From contig JAZDHY010000119.1 in NCBI GenBank assembly GCA_043805435.1, positions 1 to 64,000 of the forward strand: 64,000 nt of DNA, written 5' to 3'. The position numbers and the translations under genes were made by a program. The stretch comes from JAEXOD01 sp043805435. Lineage in GTDB: Bacteria > Bacteroidota > Ignavibacteria > Ignavibacteriales > Melioribacteraceae. Under the pieces are notes generated by a model. The model saw only the letters and a program-made list of their open reading frames with translations. It was not told the DNA's origin and searched no databases. Positions 38,714 to 49,185 of this stretch are shown here, piece after piece (positions within the stretch are counted from its first letter, which is position 1; every line of letters begins with the position of its first letter).

Positions 38714-41353
38714 ATGGTCGGAAATCAATTTATTTATAATTCGGAATCTAGACGATTTCTATTTGTTGAAAATACTTTTGACGAAGAAAAAATTGGTATT
38801 CTACTTGAGCTGTTAAAGGAGCAATGGTTTGAGTTATCAGCTATTACTAAATTAGTAAAGGTTGGTGAGTTATTCAAAGAATATCCTGGCGAAAAACGAA
38901 TTTCGTTTATTTTTGCAAACACTTTGCAGAAATATCGGTTTACGTTTTCGGAAATTAATAATCATCTTAAAGAACCTTATCTCCAAAAATTAATTTCATC
39001 TCTAAATAAACAATTCCCAAATATGATGTCAACAACAAATGTTCCGTTAGAGGATACTCTTGACCAATTTATTGAAGAATTGTTTGAAAATTGTATTGAT
39101 CAAAAATTTTATCAAATAATGTGTTACAATAATAAAGGTGTTCTGGCATTAAGACGGGGCGATTGGCAAAGAGCCTTTCAGAATATTATTACTGCAGTAA
39201 TTGAAGATACCAAATTGGCATTTGAGATGGGTTTGGAAAAATATAATTATTTGTCAATTGCCAGATATAATTTAGGTTTATGTTATGAGATGCTAACAAA
39301 AAGTTCAAATATAAACCGCGATCAATATAGATTCAAAAATCTTTTAAAATTATGTTCAAGTAATAATTATTTTAATATGACAGTTATTAATAGAGAAATG
39401 ATATTACCTTCCCTTACAAAAGACGATAAAAATCCGTTGGAAGTTTTAAAAAAATATGATCCTATAATGCAAAGAAAAAATGAAGAGGCAATAGAATCCC
39501 CAGATGAAATAATTAAAAATCCATTTTTCGGGAATCATAATGCGTTATTAGTTGATATTGAAACTGATTTTACTGAGATTTATGGCGTTTTACCAAGTAA
39601 TGCCGATAAAGTAAATGGAGAAAAAACATATAGGCTTGCAAAAAAAGAGATGGAAAAAAGGAACTATAATCGTGCTGTTTCTTTATTCCAAACTGCTGCT
39701 GAATTTGATCCGAATTTGTTAATTAACTGTGAAATTGAAATATCAAATGCACGCTTTGAGAGCGCAAAGGATTACAATAAAGAATTGTTTGAAAGAGTAA
39801 ATAATAATGAATATGAGGAAGCTATTAATAAATTGCACGAATTTGGAACAGTTGAAATTGCAGGAGAAAATATTATTGAACTCGAAAAATATGAAAAATT
39901 ATTGGATTCGTATTTATATAATATTGCCAAAGAAAATATTAAAGCAGCCGAAAATATTGTTCAAGAATATGTCTTAGATTTAGATGATAATGCTTTTGTG
40001 ATAGCAAAATCCCATATCGAGCGAGCCAAGCAATACCCTGAAACCAAACAACAAGCATGTTCTATTGAATATAATATACTTAAAAGTAAGTGTGATAAGC
40101 TAATTAAAACTTTACATACATATTGTGCAAATAATCTCGAATATTCTTTTGATGGGCTAAACGTTGATATTCAAAATAATATTAAATCATTAAAAGAATC
40201 CATTCCTCTTGGTTCTGATTTTGAAATGGAAATAAGATGGAATATTACTAATATATTAAGAGAAGTAGCGCGGCTTTATAATGGAATTAGTGAAAGAGCA
40301 AGAAAAACGGATATGGATAAATCTATACAATATAGATGTTTAGAATTGGGCTGTTATTACGAGGTAATTAAAATATTAAATGATGGAATAATTAAGCAAT
40401 TGCCTGATGTAAGTTCAAAATATCAAAAGTTACTAAATGGGATTATTAACAGCAAGGAAATATCTGAAAAGGCTCTTTATGAAAAAATAGTTGACTTGAA
40501 AAAAAACTGGTTAAAATTTAATAAAATCGAAGAAATAATTCCCAAATTAATCGAATCGTTAAAACCCGTATTAGAAAGCATGGATTACGAAGCAGCGTTT
40601 GAAGTTATATGTAAAATTAAAATTATTAACGAGGAATTATTAAGTACAATAAAAAAACAGCTGGAGGAAGAAAATATTAAGCTTAAGCCAAAGCAAAAAG
40701 ATTTGCTCGAAGCGTATGAATATCAACGCGCAAAATTAAGGGAAGAAGATCCGCAAAAATTGCATATTTCGGAATATGAAATTTTAGAAACGCTTATAAA
40801 AGATCTAACTAATGAACTACGAAATAAAATAGATGCAACAAAAAGCCTTGAAAGCCGAAATAAAATTATTGCAATTGCATACCAAATAAATGAAGATAGA
40901 GATGAAGATATCAATCTTTTGTTTAAAATATATAATACATCCCTTGTCCATAATCTAATTTATTGCGAAACAAATAAAAACGAAATAAACGAAATATATC
41001 CGGAACTTAAGCAACTGAAAAAAGCACTCCTTGAATTGCTAGACTTTAACCCACGTCTAATTATTAAAAAGGAAGATCGGTTATTTAAAATGATTCAACT
41101 AAAAATAAATAATTGCTTAAAATATTATTACCAAAAAGATAATAATGCTGTAACCCAATTAAATGAAATAACAAAAGGAATATTGAATAAATTTATTATT
41201 CCAAGAGTGGATAATGAAGAAGTAGATGATAATATAATTTATAAACCAAAACCGGAGTGGCAGCCTGAAGAACCATCTCTAAAAATTATCACAAGAATTA
41301 TTGGAATATTTAAAAGCGGTGTCTATTATGTTAAAAAAATATTTGTTAAATAA
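38714..41353 (+). CDS. 879-aa helical repeat protein, function unknown
   Basis: This large, almost wholly alpha-helical protein has at least two TPR-like stretches (near residues 137-160, NNKGVLALRRGDWQRAFQNI, and 305-330, AKKEMEKRNYNRAVSLFQTA). Long charged helices likely to form coiled coils or a solenoid occupy 350-830. The last 25 residues are basic and amphipathic (IIGIFKSGVYYVKKIFVK), compatible with membrane contact. There is no signal peptide. It overlaps the vWA gene by 26 bp, which indicates coupled expression. It is probably a scaffold or adaptor for the membrane complex proposed for this cluster. Confidence 0.65.
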   Translation: MVGNQFIYNSESRRFLFVENTFDEEKIGILLELLKEQWFELSAITKLVKVGELFKEYPGEKRISFIFANTLQKYRFTFSEINNHLKEPYLQKLISSLNKQFPNMMSTTNVPLEDTLDQFIEELFENCIDQKFYQIMCYNNKGVLALRRGDWQRAFQNIITAVIEDTKLAFEMGLEKYNYLSIARYNLGLCYEMLTKSSNINRDQYRFKNLLKLCSSNNYFNMTVINREMILPSLTKDDKNPLEVLKKYDPIMQRKNEEAIESPDEIIKNPFFGNHNALLVDIETDFTEIYGVLPSNADKVNGEKTYRLAKKEMEKRNYNRAVSLFQTAAEFDPNLLINCEIEISNARFESAKDYNKELFERVNNNEYEEAINKLHEFGTVEIAGENIIELEKYEKLLDSYLYNIAKENIKAAENIVQEYVLDLDDNAFVIAKSHIERAKQYPETKQQACSIEYNILKSKCDKLIKTLHTYCANNLEYSFDGLNVDIQNNIKSLKESIPLGSDFEMEIRWNITNILREVARLYNGISERARKTDMDKSIQYRCLELGCYYEVIKILNDGIIKQLPDVSSKYQKLLNGIINSKEISEKALYEKIVDLKKNWLKFNKIEEIIPKLIESLKPVLESMDYEAAFEVICKIKIINEELLSTIKKQLEEENIKLKPKQKDLLEAYEYQRAKLREEDPQKLHISEYEILETLIKDLTNELRNKIDATKSLESRNKIIAIAYQINEDRDEDINLLFKIYNTSLVHNLIYCETNKNEINEIYPELKQLKKALLELLDFNPRLIIKKEDRLFKMIQLKINNCLKYYYQKDNNAVTQLNEITKGILNKFIIPRVDNEEVDDNIIYKPKPEWQPEEPSLKIITRIIGIFKSGVYYVKKIFVK

Positions 41354-43439
41354 CTTTATACGGCAAATTATAGTTTTTAGTTTTTTTGTTTGTGGAATAA
41401 TACAAGCACAAACTTCCGGTATAATAATATTTGATGCTTCATTATCAATGAAAAAAAATGATCCTGCAAATTTTAGACAAGAGGCGGGAAAAATGTTTTT
41501 TGATTCTTATTCCAAATGGCGTATTGAAGGGAATATGTATGATTACAAATCTCAATTTGGAATCATTAATATGGGGAAGAATGCTTCTATTATCAGGACT
41601 CTTACAACATTAAGTATTGATAATATTGAAGCTGTGAGACGTGATATAATTGCATCAAATACTGCAAATTGTACGGATTATTATAGCGCATTTAAGGAAG
41701 CCATCAGAATGTTTGATAATGATTCTCCTTCTTCAAATTATAAATTTATTATTCTGTTAAGTGATGGGATAATTGACCCAAATAATATTAACAAATTTGA
41801 TGATAATTCGTATGACCAATATTTAAATGATATTCTACCTGAACTTATTAACAAAAGAATAGCTGTATATTCTTTTGGTTTGTTGGATTTAAGTAAAGAG
41901 GAAGGAGCAAATATAAATAAAGGAATTAATTTCCTGAAAAAATTAGCCGACGCAACCGATGGTGAATTTTTACAAGTAAAGAATATTTATGAATTATTTT
42001 ATTGTTATAATACTATATTAAGTAAATTACACCCTATTGTTAATATACCCCAAAAAGTATTAGAGAAACCGATAAAATTAAACAAATTTCTTAAATTATT
42101 ACTTGTAAGCCGCCAGCCAATTTCTTTTACTCTTAATTCGCGAAATTCTTTTACATGTGACTTTAATAATACAGATACAGTAGGCAATTATATTATTTCC
42201 GGCAGAGTATATGGAAATAATGATTATTACACTTGTTATATTGTCCCATTAAATGATAATGAAAAGCCGGGGACAATAAAAATTGATTCTAATATTGATG
42301 ATGGATACGCAATTAAAGATTTTAGAAGTAAAAAAATATTGCCCGAAAGAAAAATATATTATAAGAACGAGGTTATTCCTTTTAGTATGACTTTACGGCC
42401 AGTCATTCAATCGTTGAACTTTGGTGATATTTCGGCATCAAAAGAAGATTTTGCCGCAGAAGTAAGTATTAAAAGAACTTCAAGTCCCACTTATTCTACA
42501 AGTTTTAAGTTACCAAATTCTGTTGATTCCAATAATTCTTGTCTCCTTTTCTCAACCGATTTTACTCCACCAGACCCGGGACAATACGAATATCGAATAA
42601 AAATTTACTCTCTATTTAAGGGATTAAAAAGCGGAATAGAAAAAATTGAAGGTTCATTTGTAGTAAAAGATGAGCAATTATTTAATATTGAAACGTTATT
42701 TAAAGGAAAACATTTATCAAATAATGAACAAATTGAAAAAGACGATACTGTATTTGTGGAAGTATATCCAAATAAGGACATGTTTTACAACAATGTTAGT
42801 GTTAAACTTAGATTAGTTAAAGATATGGATAGTTATATAGATTTGTGCCTGGATAAAAGGACTGGCAAATATTTGGGTACTTTGGTGCTTGAGGATGCTG
42901 GTAAAAAGCATTTATATATTTCTATTGAATGTGAAACAGAGGAACTTAGTATAATTAAAATTGGATTCACAAAAGATATTAATATTAGTGAGGATACCCT
43001 TTGGGAAAAAATTCAAAATTTTTCAAAATATTTACTAACAATTCTTGGAGTTTTGGGGATTCCGATATTTCCATGGGTTAATAATAAACGTCCTAGACTT
43101 AACGGGCAAATAATTGTAAACAGAATACCAAACGAAGATTTTGAGGAAATATGTGAAAAATCATGGAGAAAATATTACCCATTACATAGTGTAACTATTG
43201 GTTTCACAGAACAATCTGATATAATAATAGACGACACAAAAAAGGATGTCACAAAAAAGGATGTTGCAAAAATATATATTAGTTTTTGGGGAAACTGTTG
43301 GCTAAAGGTAATTAATAAAGAAATTCCTGTAAAAATGAACGGAAATTTGGTTCAAGAAAAAGTATTTCTGTTTTCATCAGAGGATGAAATTCGAGAACCA
43401 GTAACTATTGAAATTAGGAATAATAAAATTGAAATATAA
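41328..43439 (+). CDS. Membrane-anchored vWA protein with FHA-like cytoplasmic tail
   Basis: The 703-aa protein starts at the ATG at 41328 (the upstream TTG at 41301 is less likely). A signal peptide (residues 1-27, ending QAQ) is followed by a von Willebrand A domain with a complete MIDAS start (D36-A-S38-L-S40) and a later LLSDG. Then come beta-rich domains to about 560, one membrane segment at about 567-585, and a C-terminal domain (TIGFTEQSDIII, VKMNGNLVQ, VFLFSSEDEI) whose pattern resembles a degenerate FHA domain. The predicted topology puts the vWA outside and the FHA-like part in the cytoplasm beside the tubulin-like partner, encoded 15 bp downstream. Confidence 0.78.
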   Translation: MLKKYLLNNFIRQIIVFSFFVCGIIQAQTSGIIIFDASLSMKKNDPANFRQEAGKMFFDSYSKWRIEGNMYDYKSQFGIINMGKNASIIRTLTTLSIDNIEAVRRDIIASNTANCTDYYSAFKEAIRMFDNDSPSSNYKFIILLSDGIIDPNNINKFDDNSYDQYLNDILPELINKRIAVYSFGLLDLSKEEGANINKGINFLKKLADATDGEFLQVKNIYELFYCYNTILSKLHPIVNIPQKVLEKPIKLNKFLKLLLVSRQPISFTLNSRNSFTCDFNNTDTVGNYIISGRVYGNNDYYTCYIVPLNDNEKPGTIKIDSNIDDGYAIKDFRSKKILPERKIYYKNEVIPFSMTLRPVIQSLNFGDISASKEDFAAEVSIKRTSSPTYSTSFKLPNSVDSNNSCLLFSTDFTPPDPGQYEYRIKIYSLFKGLKSGIEKIEGSFVVKDEQLFNIETLFKGKHLSNNEQIEKDDTVFVEVYPNKDMFYNNVSVKLRLVKDMDSYIDLCLDKRTGKYLGTLVLEDAGKKHLYISIECETEELSIIKIGFTKDINISEDTLWEKIQNFSKYLLTILGVLGIPIFPWVNNKRPRLNGQIIVNRIPNEDFEEICEKSWRKYYPLHSVTIGFTEQSDIIIDDTKKDVTKKDVAKIYISFWGNCWLKVINKEIPVKMNGNLVQEKVFLFSSEDEIREPVTIEIRNNKIEI
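43236..43265. repeat. In-frame 15-bp tandem duplication in the vWA gene
   Basis: Two 15-nt units (43236-43250 and 43251-43265) differ only at their last base and encode TKKDV-TKKDV in a loop of the FHA-like domain. The near-identity at DNA level suggests a recent slippage event. It lengthens a surface loop without breaking the frame. Confidence 0.8.
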
Positions 43440-43454
43440 TTAAGGTGTAAAGTT

Positions 43455-46265
43455 ATGGATAATATCAAAATTAAACGTAAAGTAAGACCTACATTAATTG
43501 TTGGCATTGGTGGTACCGGAACAAAAACAGTAAAAACCGCAAAAAAACTATTTAAGGACATTCATTCAAGGTACTCACCTATTAAAGATGCGGATAAAAT
43601 GATGTTTCCCTTTATTGAATTTCTTTCAATAGATACCGATTCGGAACCGGAAAACGGTGTATCGTTAAATGGTGACGAATTTATTCAAATTGGAAATTTT
43701 AATTACGAACATATTCTTGACGATGTTAAATTGCATAGAGGGCCATTTGCATATATCGATTGGCTTCCAAATACAAATTTGGGCCAAATACGTCGCGGAG
43801 TAGGAGGGGAAAGAAGGGTTGGACGATTATGTTACCATAAAAATCGTAAAAATATTTTGGAAATATTAAGTTCAAAATTAACAACATTAAAGTCTTCCAG
43901 GCGTGATACAATTACAAATATGGAATATTCGTCCATTGAAGTACTGGATGAGGCAGGCGGAATCGATATTCATCTAATTAGTTCTGTTTGCGGCGGTACT
44001 GGAGCGGGATTTTTATTAAATATTGCTTATGATTTATATTCGCATACTGTTAAAGAAACAAAAGTTCCTCCGGTTGTTTATCTTCATCTTGTTTTGCCGG
44101 AACCCTTTGATCCGCTGGTACCTGAGATTACTAAACAGCAAAATAGGGTAAATGCGTATTTAACTCTTAACGAGCTTGACTATTTTATTCACCTTACAAA
44201 TTGGGAAGAACAATATCAGGACGAAAAGGTTCATGTTGAAAGTAGTCCTGCCCAATACATCTTTTTGCTAGGTGACCAAGGGAAAGAAACAAAAAAAGAT
44301 TTTATTGAAATGACATCTATGATTTCCGAAAGTATAGCGTTAATGGCTCTTACTCATGAAGGTGAAAATCTAATTAGAGTAATGGTTAATTTATCAACAA
44401 GGTTGTTTTGTAGTAAAACGTCGTTTTACGGAAAGCTAAAAGCCTATTCCACCTATGGGTTGTCAATATTAGAACTTCCACAAAGGGAAGAAGATTTATA
44501 TTCGGTTGTACGCGACTTAATTTCCGATGGTGCTAAAATTAACGTTAAAGAAGACAAAAATTATTTAAAGGATCTATTAAGCAAATATCCCGAACTAAAT
44601 TCCGATCACTTACTAAATTCTGTTGAAGCTGACATTATTATTCCCAATAAAATTAATTATTCTCAACGGGTTTCCGGTTTGAGGATTTCCAAACCTAATA
44701 CCGGATTTTTTGGATCAAAACAAAGCGATACAGAAAATGCGAGAATGTGTGAAATTTTTAAAAATAACAGTATAAAAACATCTTCTGATATCTTAGAGAA
44801 AATAAACGACCTTTTGAAATTATTTTCTACAGAACTTAAAAATAAATTAGATATGATAATTAACACATTTGACGACTTTATAATTGCTAAATGGATTAAT
44901 ATCCCTGAATATTTAATGCTTTTAAACGAAATCGTAAAACATATTGATGAGCAGCTTTCCAATTGTCAAAATGAATATAGTGAGTTAATTGGTAAAACAA
45001 AAGAAATTGAAGCAGATATTACTAATTGGAGTGCAGGTGAGGAAAGAATAAAACTTCAAAATCGGTCGATCGAAAAATTGGATAAAACAACAAAAGCAAA
45101 TACACTAACTATTATAATTAATTATTACGAATCTTTTAAAAGGGGAATCGTTCAACTCATATCAAATATCAATGAATTACAACATGCAATTAAATCATGC
45201 ACTGTACCTTCTTCGGGTAGGCACATTGATCAGAGTATTCGACTGCCACTGAAAACCTCAGACGTTTTGGAATTGGATGAATCCGTCAAAATGAATATTA
45301 TAAGAGAATTTTGGGTAGATGTGCATAAAGAATTATATTCTTCGCAAAAAGGGTATAAAATTACAAAACTTAGTACGCAAAAAGTATTTATTAAAGAATT
45401 GTTTGAAAAACTTGCAAAAAATCTTATACTGCAAATACGAAGTGGGGATGTAAATATTGTTGATACCTTAGACGAAAAGAAAAATACTAAAGAAATTATT
45501 AGAAGTCGTTTTAATGATGCAGCTCCTGCCTGGCGTGTAAGGGATAACTATTTGATTGAAGATTTACAAAAAGCATCTTATGTTAATCTACCGGAAAATC
45601 CAAACTTTCTTAAGACTATACGTGAGGCAATAGGGAATGAACTAAAACCAACTGAACAAAGCAACAAATATGAACTTATATTTTTCAGAACTCAGCATGG
45701 CCTTGCATTATGGGGGCTTGAAACTTTGATCGATTATCAAAAATATTTTGAAAAATATAGACGCACGGAAAAGAAAAAGGTTGAAGATTTAATTAATGAT
45801 CCAAGATGGAAAGTCGAATTAATTACTCTTTTTGAATATTCGCATGAAGAATTGTCATCACTTTTTTCATTAGCGTGGTATTTTAAAATAATTAAAGTAG
45901 AAATTTCTCAAACATATTCGGTAAATATGAATATGAGATATATATTGGGTGTTGGCAGGGAAATGGCGTTTGACAAATTTTTATTGGCAACAAATACAGG
46001 TGATATTAGTTATTCATGGATTGTTAATAAAATTGAGGAACAAATTAAATTGCATGTGACACTACCAGAAGAAAACGATACACAATGGAAGATAGATTTC
46101 CTTGAAAAAAAAATATTAACGTATCATAAAGTTGTGGATAAATTAATAGAGCTTAAAAATAGATTGCAATTAGTGAAAGATAAAATAACTGTTGAGGGGG
46201 AAATAAAAGCATTAGAAAATATTAAACGGCATGATGAAGTTACATTATACTCAATTAACGTATAA
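43455..46265 (+). CDS. Tubulin/FtsZ-superfamily protein (Tubulin_2-like)
   Basis: This 936-aa protein begins with a Rossmann strand and glycine loop LIVGIGGTGTKTV (residues 14-26). At 179-185 it carries CGGTGAG, the tubulin/FtsZ signature GTP-binding (T4) loop, followed by a hydrophobic helix. This matches the large bacterial tubulin-like family (Pfam Tubulin_2), uncharacterised as far as I know. After about 400 residues the rest is helical with coiled-coil stretches and no known enzyme motif. It is likely a GTP-binding, possibly polymerising, cytoplasmic protein. Its neighbours are the membrane vWA protein (15 bp upstream) and a membrane-hairpin protein (2 bp downstream), suggesting a membrane-tethered assembly. 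Confidence 0.82.
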   Translation: MDNIKIKRKVRPTLIVGIGGTGTKTVKTAKKLFKDIHSRYSPIKDADKMMFPFIEFLSIDTDSEPENGVSLNGDEFIQIGNFNYEHILDDVKLHRGPFAYIDWLPNTNLGQIRRGVGGERRVGRLCYHKNRKNILEILSSKLTTLKSSRRDTITNMEYSSIEVLDEAGGIDIHLISSVCGGTGAGFLLNIAYDLYSHTVKETKVPPVVYLHLVLPEPFDPLVPEITKQQNRVNAYLTLNELDYFIHLTNWEEQYQDEKVHVESSPAQYIFLLGDQGKETKKDFIEMTSMISESIALMALTHEGENLIRVMVNLSTRLFCSKTSFYGKLKAYSTYGLSILELPQREEDLYSVVRDLISDGAKINVKEDKNYLKDLLSKYPELNSDHLLNSVEADIIIPNKINYSQRVSGLRISKPNTGFFGSKQSDTENARMCEIFKNNSIKTSSDILEKINDLLKLFSTELKNKLDMIINTFDDFIIAKWINIPEYLMLLNEIVKHIDEQLSNCQNEYSELIGKTKEIEADITNWSAGEERIKLQNRSIEKLDKTTKANTLTIIINYYESFKRGIVQLISNINELQHAIKSCTVPSSGRHIDQSIRLPLKTSDVLELDESVKMNIIREFWVDVHKELYSSQKGYKITKLSTQKVFIKELFEKLAKNLILQIRSGDVNIVDTLDEKKNTKEIIRSRFNDAAPAWRVRDNYLIEDLQKASYVNLPENPNFLKTIREAIGNELKPTEQSNKYELIFFRTQHGLALWGLETLIDYQKYFEKYRRTEKKKVEDLINDPRWKVELITLFEYSHEELSSLFSLAWYFKIIKVEISQTYSVNMNMRYILGVGREMAFDKFLLATNTGDISYSWIVNKIEEQIKLHVTLPEENDTQWKIDFLEKKILTYHKVVDKLIELKNRLQLVKDKITVEGEIKALENIKRHDEVTLYSINV

Positions 46266-46267
46266 AA

Positions 46268-48391
46268 ATGATGGAAGCAAAAAATAAAATTGCCCCCGCG
46301 GTCTTTTGGTCCACCGGTAAACTTGGATATGCGATACTTAATGCATATAGGAAACAAATCAAGACTGAGTTTGGATTTGTACCCGGTGTTTTTGCTTTTG
46401 TTTTTGTTGTACCTTTGGCAGATAATAAATTGTTTAAAGTTGTCCTTCGGCAGGGAGAAGATATTAAAATATGCAAAACAATATATACAAACGGAATATT
46501 ACCGGATGCCGGAGTATTTATTGAAAGTATTTATAATAGAATTACGGATAGAGAAATAATTGATCAAATGTATTCTCAAAGCAAAGAAGTTGAACTGCAG
46601 CTAACAGACACATATTGGATTTCGCATTTTGCTGATACTCAGGAAAAAATGGCTTTATATCAATTTGGATTGGTATTAAGTGAATATTTTAAATCCAAAA
46701 TTACAGGTGGTAACAGGTATCTTATACAAATCCTTGATCCTTTTGGGCAAAAATCCGTTTTCCCTTATAGGTTTTCGGAAGCCGCATCGGAAGTATTGAG
46801 GTTGACAACTAAAGTTTTACCTTTTCACAATATTATTCCGGTGACTGAAAAAAATTCGTCTAATATAACAATAAATACCCGCCAACAAATAACTATATTT
46901 GGCAAAAATTTACTAAACTATTTAACAGTTTCGGATATATCGGAAAAATTAAAGGATTATTTTGCTTCTTTTCCCCAAAACGAACAATATCATTTTTTGG
47001 GATTTGGGCTTCACGCATTTGTTTTTGAAAAAAACATGTTTTTGCGAGAAATGACTACCCGTATTTTTAAACGCTTAAAAGAAGAAATGATAAAAACAGG
47101 TGATGAATGCCAAACAAATGAAGATTTGGTTTATATTGCTGATACATATAAAGATTTTGCAGAAAATAATAAGTCAATATTAATATCAGGGCAAGAAATA
47201 TCTTTTTCTTTAGCTCAAATAATAAGTGACTTTAGAGATAGTTTTACGCAAAAATTTGAGTCCGGACAAAATAAAAGTTTTAGGTTAAACGATTGGCTTA
47301 ATTATTTTGATAATGCGGAAAGAATAATAACAGGTCTAAATATTGATTATGTTTATAACGAAAAATTGCAGGCATCCAGAATTGCCTCGCGGCTTTTTGT
47401 TAAAATGAAGTTTCCAATGCCCGTGTATGAGGAACCCATTTTTTTGCCGCCAGTTACTAAAATAAACTGGGCAACTTTAATTTCCGGATCTGTAGTAACC
47501 TTATCCGATTTGGTATTATTAATTCCGGGGTTGACAATTACTGCACCGGTTTGGGTAATAAGTCTTGTTCCGGTAATAGGATTATCAATTATAGGTGCAT
47601 CAGTCAAAAAGGTTAGTCCAACTCAACCGCCCCCACCGCCCCCGCCGGTAGAGCCTATTTCTAAAGCTTATAACAGTATAAAAAAACTTTCTGATTTTTT
47701 GAATATGGTCTGCAGAAGCATTAAAGTAATAATAATGGAGATGGAAGAATACAGAAAAAAGCTTGAATCGTTGCAAAAGTGTTTTGTAAATTTTACAAAA
47801 TTCCCGAATAATGAGCATACAAATTGTTTTGAATCGTTTTTTTTTGGTGATAAAGAATATTTACAACTTATAGCTAAGTTTAATTTGGAACTGAATAATT
47901 CGCTTAAAAAAGAAATTAACAGAAGAACAATATTAAAACTTGCAAAAATGAATTTAAAAGAGCAAATATTACTTTTAGATAACATATGTCATGAAACTGT
48001 TTCATTTATTGGCGAATATGATCCGGAAAAAATTATTGAACTTATCTACGGGGCAGATGAACAAGCCGATGAATTAAACTCCGGTCGTTTGAAGTTTTAT
48101 TTGTTGGGTTTAACCAGACATTCTGCGGCACAGCTTGAAGAAATATATGTAACTTTTGGTAATAAAAGAAGATTTGTTGGGTTGAACGAAAATTCCCTGC
48201 CAAAATTTTCAATATGGATACCGGAAAATTTGGGACAGGATTTATGTCTATATCATATAGAAGATGAATATAAAATTCAGTTTTTAGATGTTTCTTTTAT
48301 TGAACTGGAAAATGGTATTAAATATCAGTTGACACGAACAAAAAAATTATTGGAGTTTTATTTAACGGAGACTAATTATGCTAAACAATGA
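46268..48391 (+). CDS. 707-aa protein with central membrane hairpin and poly-Pro linker
   Basis: The first 390 residues form a mixed alpha/beta domain. Its opening (PAVFWSTGKLGYAILNAYRKQ) lines up loosely with the N-terminal glycine loop of the tubulin-like neighbour but lacks the glycines, so it could be a degenerate paralogue. Two hydrophobic segments lie at about 399-445, followed by PTQPPPPPPPVEP (near 450) and a helical C-terminal part. No family was recognised. It starts 2 bp after the tubulin-like gene and overlaps the coiled-coil gene by 14 bp, so all three are in one operon. It is probably a membrane anchor or regulator of the tubulin-like protein. Confidence 0.65.
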   Translation: MMEAKNKIAPAVFWSTGKLGYAILNAYRKQIKTEFGFVPGVFAFVFVVPLADNKLFKVVLRQGEDIKICKTIYTNGILPDAGVFIESIYNRITDREIIDQMYSQSKEVELQLTDTYWISHFADTQEKMALYQFGLVLSEYFKSKITGGNRYLIQILDPFGQKSVFPYRFSEAASEVLRLTTKVLPFHNIIPVTEKNSSNITINTRQQITIFGKNLLNYLTVSDISEKLKDYFASFPQNEQYHFLGFGLHAFVFEKNMFLREMTTRIFKRLKEEMIKTGDECQTNEDLVYIADTYKDFAENNKSILISGQEISFSLAQIISDFRDSFTQKFESGQNKSFRLNDWLNYFDNAERIITGLNIDYVYNEKLQASRIASRLFVKMKFPMPVYEEPIFLPPVTKINWATLISGSVVTLSDLVLLIPGLTITAPVWVISLVPVIGLSIIGASVKKVSPTQPPPPPPPVEPISKAYNSIKKLSDFLNMVCRSIKVIIMEMEEYRKKLESLQKCFVNFTKFPNNEHTNCFESFFFGDKEYLQLIAKFNLELNNSLKKEINRRTILKLAKMNLKEQILLLDNICHETVSFIGEYDPEKIIELIYGADEQADELNSGRLKFYLLGLTRHSAAQLEEIYVTFGNKRRFVGLNENSLPKFSIWIPENLGQDLCLYHIEDEYKIQFLDVSFIELENGIKYQLTRTKKLLEFYLTETNYAKQ

Positions 48392-48965
48392 TGAATTTAT
48401 AAACCGTTTTGTTGAAGAAATTACTTTACGTGTTGCTGTATTTGAAAACGGGATGCAGAACCATATTAGGAAAATGGACACCTTGCTTGAAAAGTATGAA
48501 CAGCAATCGATTAAAATGAAAATTGAATTTGAAGAAGCTCTTGAAAAAACAGCATCAAAAATAATAGATGATTTTAGAATTGTAAGCAAAGCAGATGTAA
48601 TACTTGCTGAGATAAAGCAACTAAATACTATTCTCTTGATGAGTAAAGAATTCATGGAAAATAATATTGTGGCGCAAGGCAGCTTATTGGGCGAAATAAA
48701 GACTAATTTGCAATTTAATATATCTCCTGATGTCCAGCGAATTAAAGAGCAAGCATTAAAAAAAATAGATGAGCTATTAAGTAAAATTACTGAACTTAAA
48801 GACAATCACACTATTGCATTTGAATTACAAGAGCTTAAAGAAGATAGCTTGAATATAATGGACATGTCTAAAAATAATTTTAAAGAAATAACCGATAAGT
48901 TGATAGTAATTGATGGGAAAATATCTGTCCCGGGTAGTAATAATTTTAATGATGCTTCTAAGTAA
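48378..48965 (+). CDS. 195-aa coiled-coil protein
   Basis: This protein is strongly helical over nearly its entire length, with heptad-like Leu/Ile spacing (residues 15-175), acidic and lysine-rich, and without signal peptide or membrane segment. AACGGAG precedes the ATG, which lies inside the end of the upstream gene (14-bp overlap), supporting translational coupling. No family was recognised. A structural linker between components of the cluster would fit. Confidence 0.65.
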   Translation: MLNNDEFINRFVEEITLRVAVFENGMQNHIRKMDTLLEKYEQQSIKMKIEFEEALEKTASKIIDDFRIVSKADVILAEIKQLNTILLMSKEFMENNIVAQGSLLGEIKTNLQFNISPDVQRIKEQALKKIDELLSKITELKDNHTIAFELQELKEDSLNIMDMSKNNFKEITDKLIVIDGKISVPGSNNFNDASK

Positions 48966-49185
48966 ATGTATTTAATGTGATTGATATACAAATATTATTT
49001 GGGATTTAGATAATACTAAACATGCATCAAAACAAAAAAAAGAAATAATAAATTATAATATTGATGTACACGTGAAATTATTTAAGGGATTCTTAAGGAT
49101 ACTAAAATAAGTGTAAAACTGATTGTGTATTAATTTATTTATAATTCGTTTAATACAATTGTATAACTGATACCTTGGTAAAACT

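Noticed and set aside
41301..41327. Upstream TTG start for the vWA protein
   Set aside because: It adds nine residues in front of a good signal peptide and extends the overlap with the upstream gene; the ATG at 41328 gives the expected signal sequence.
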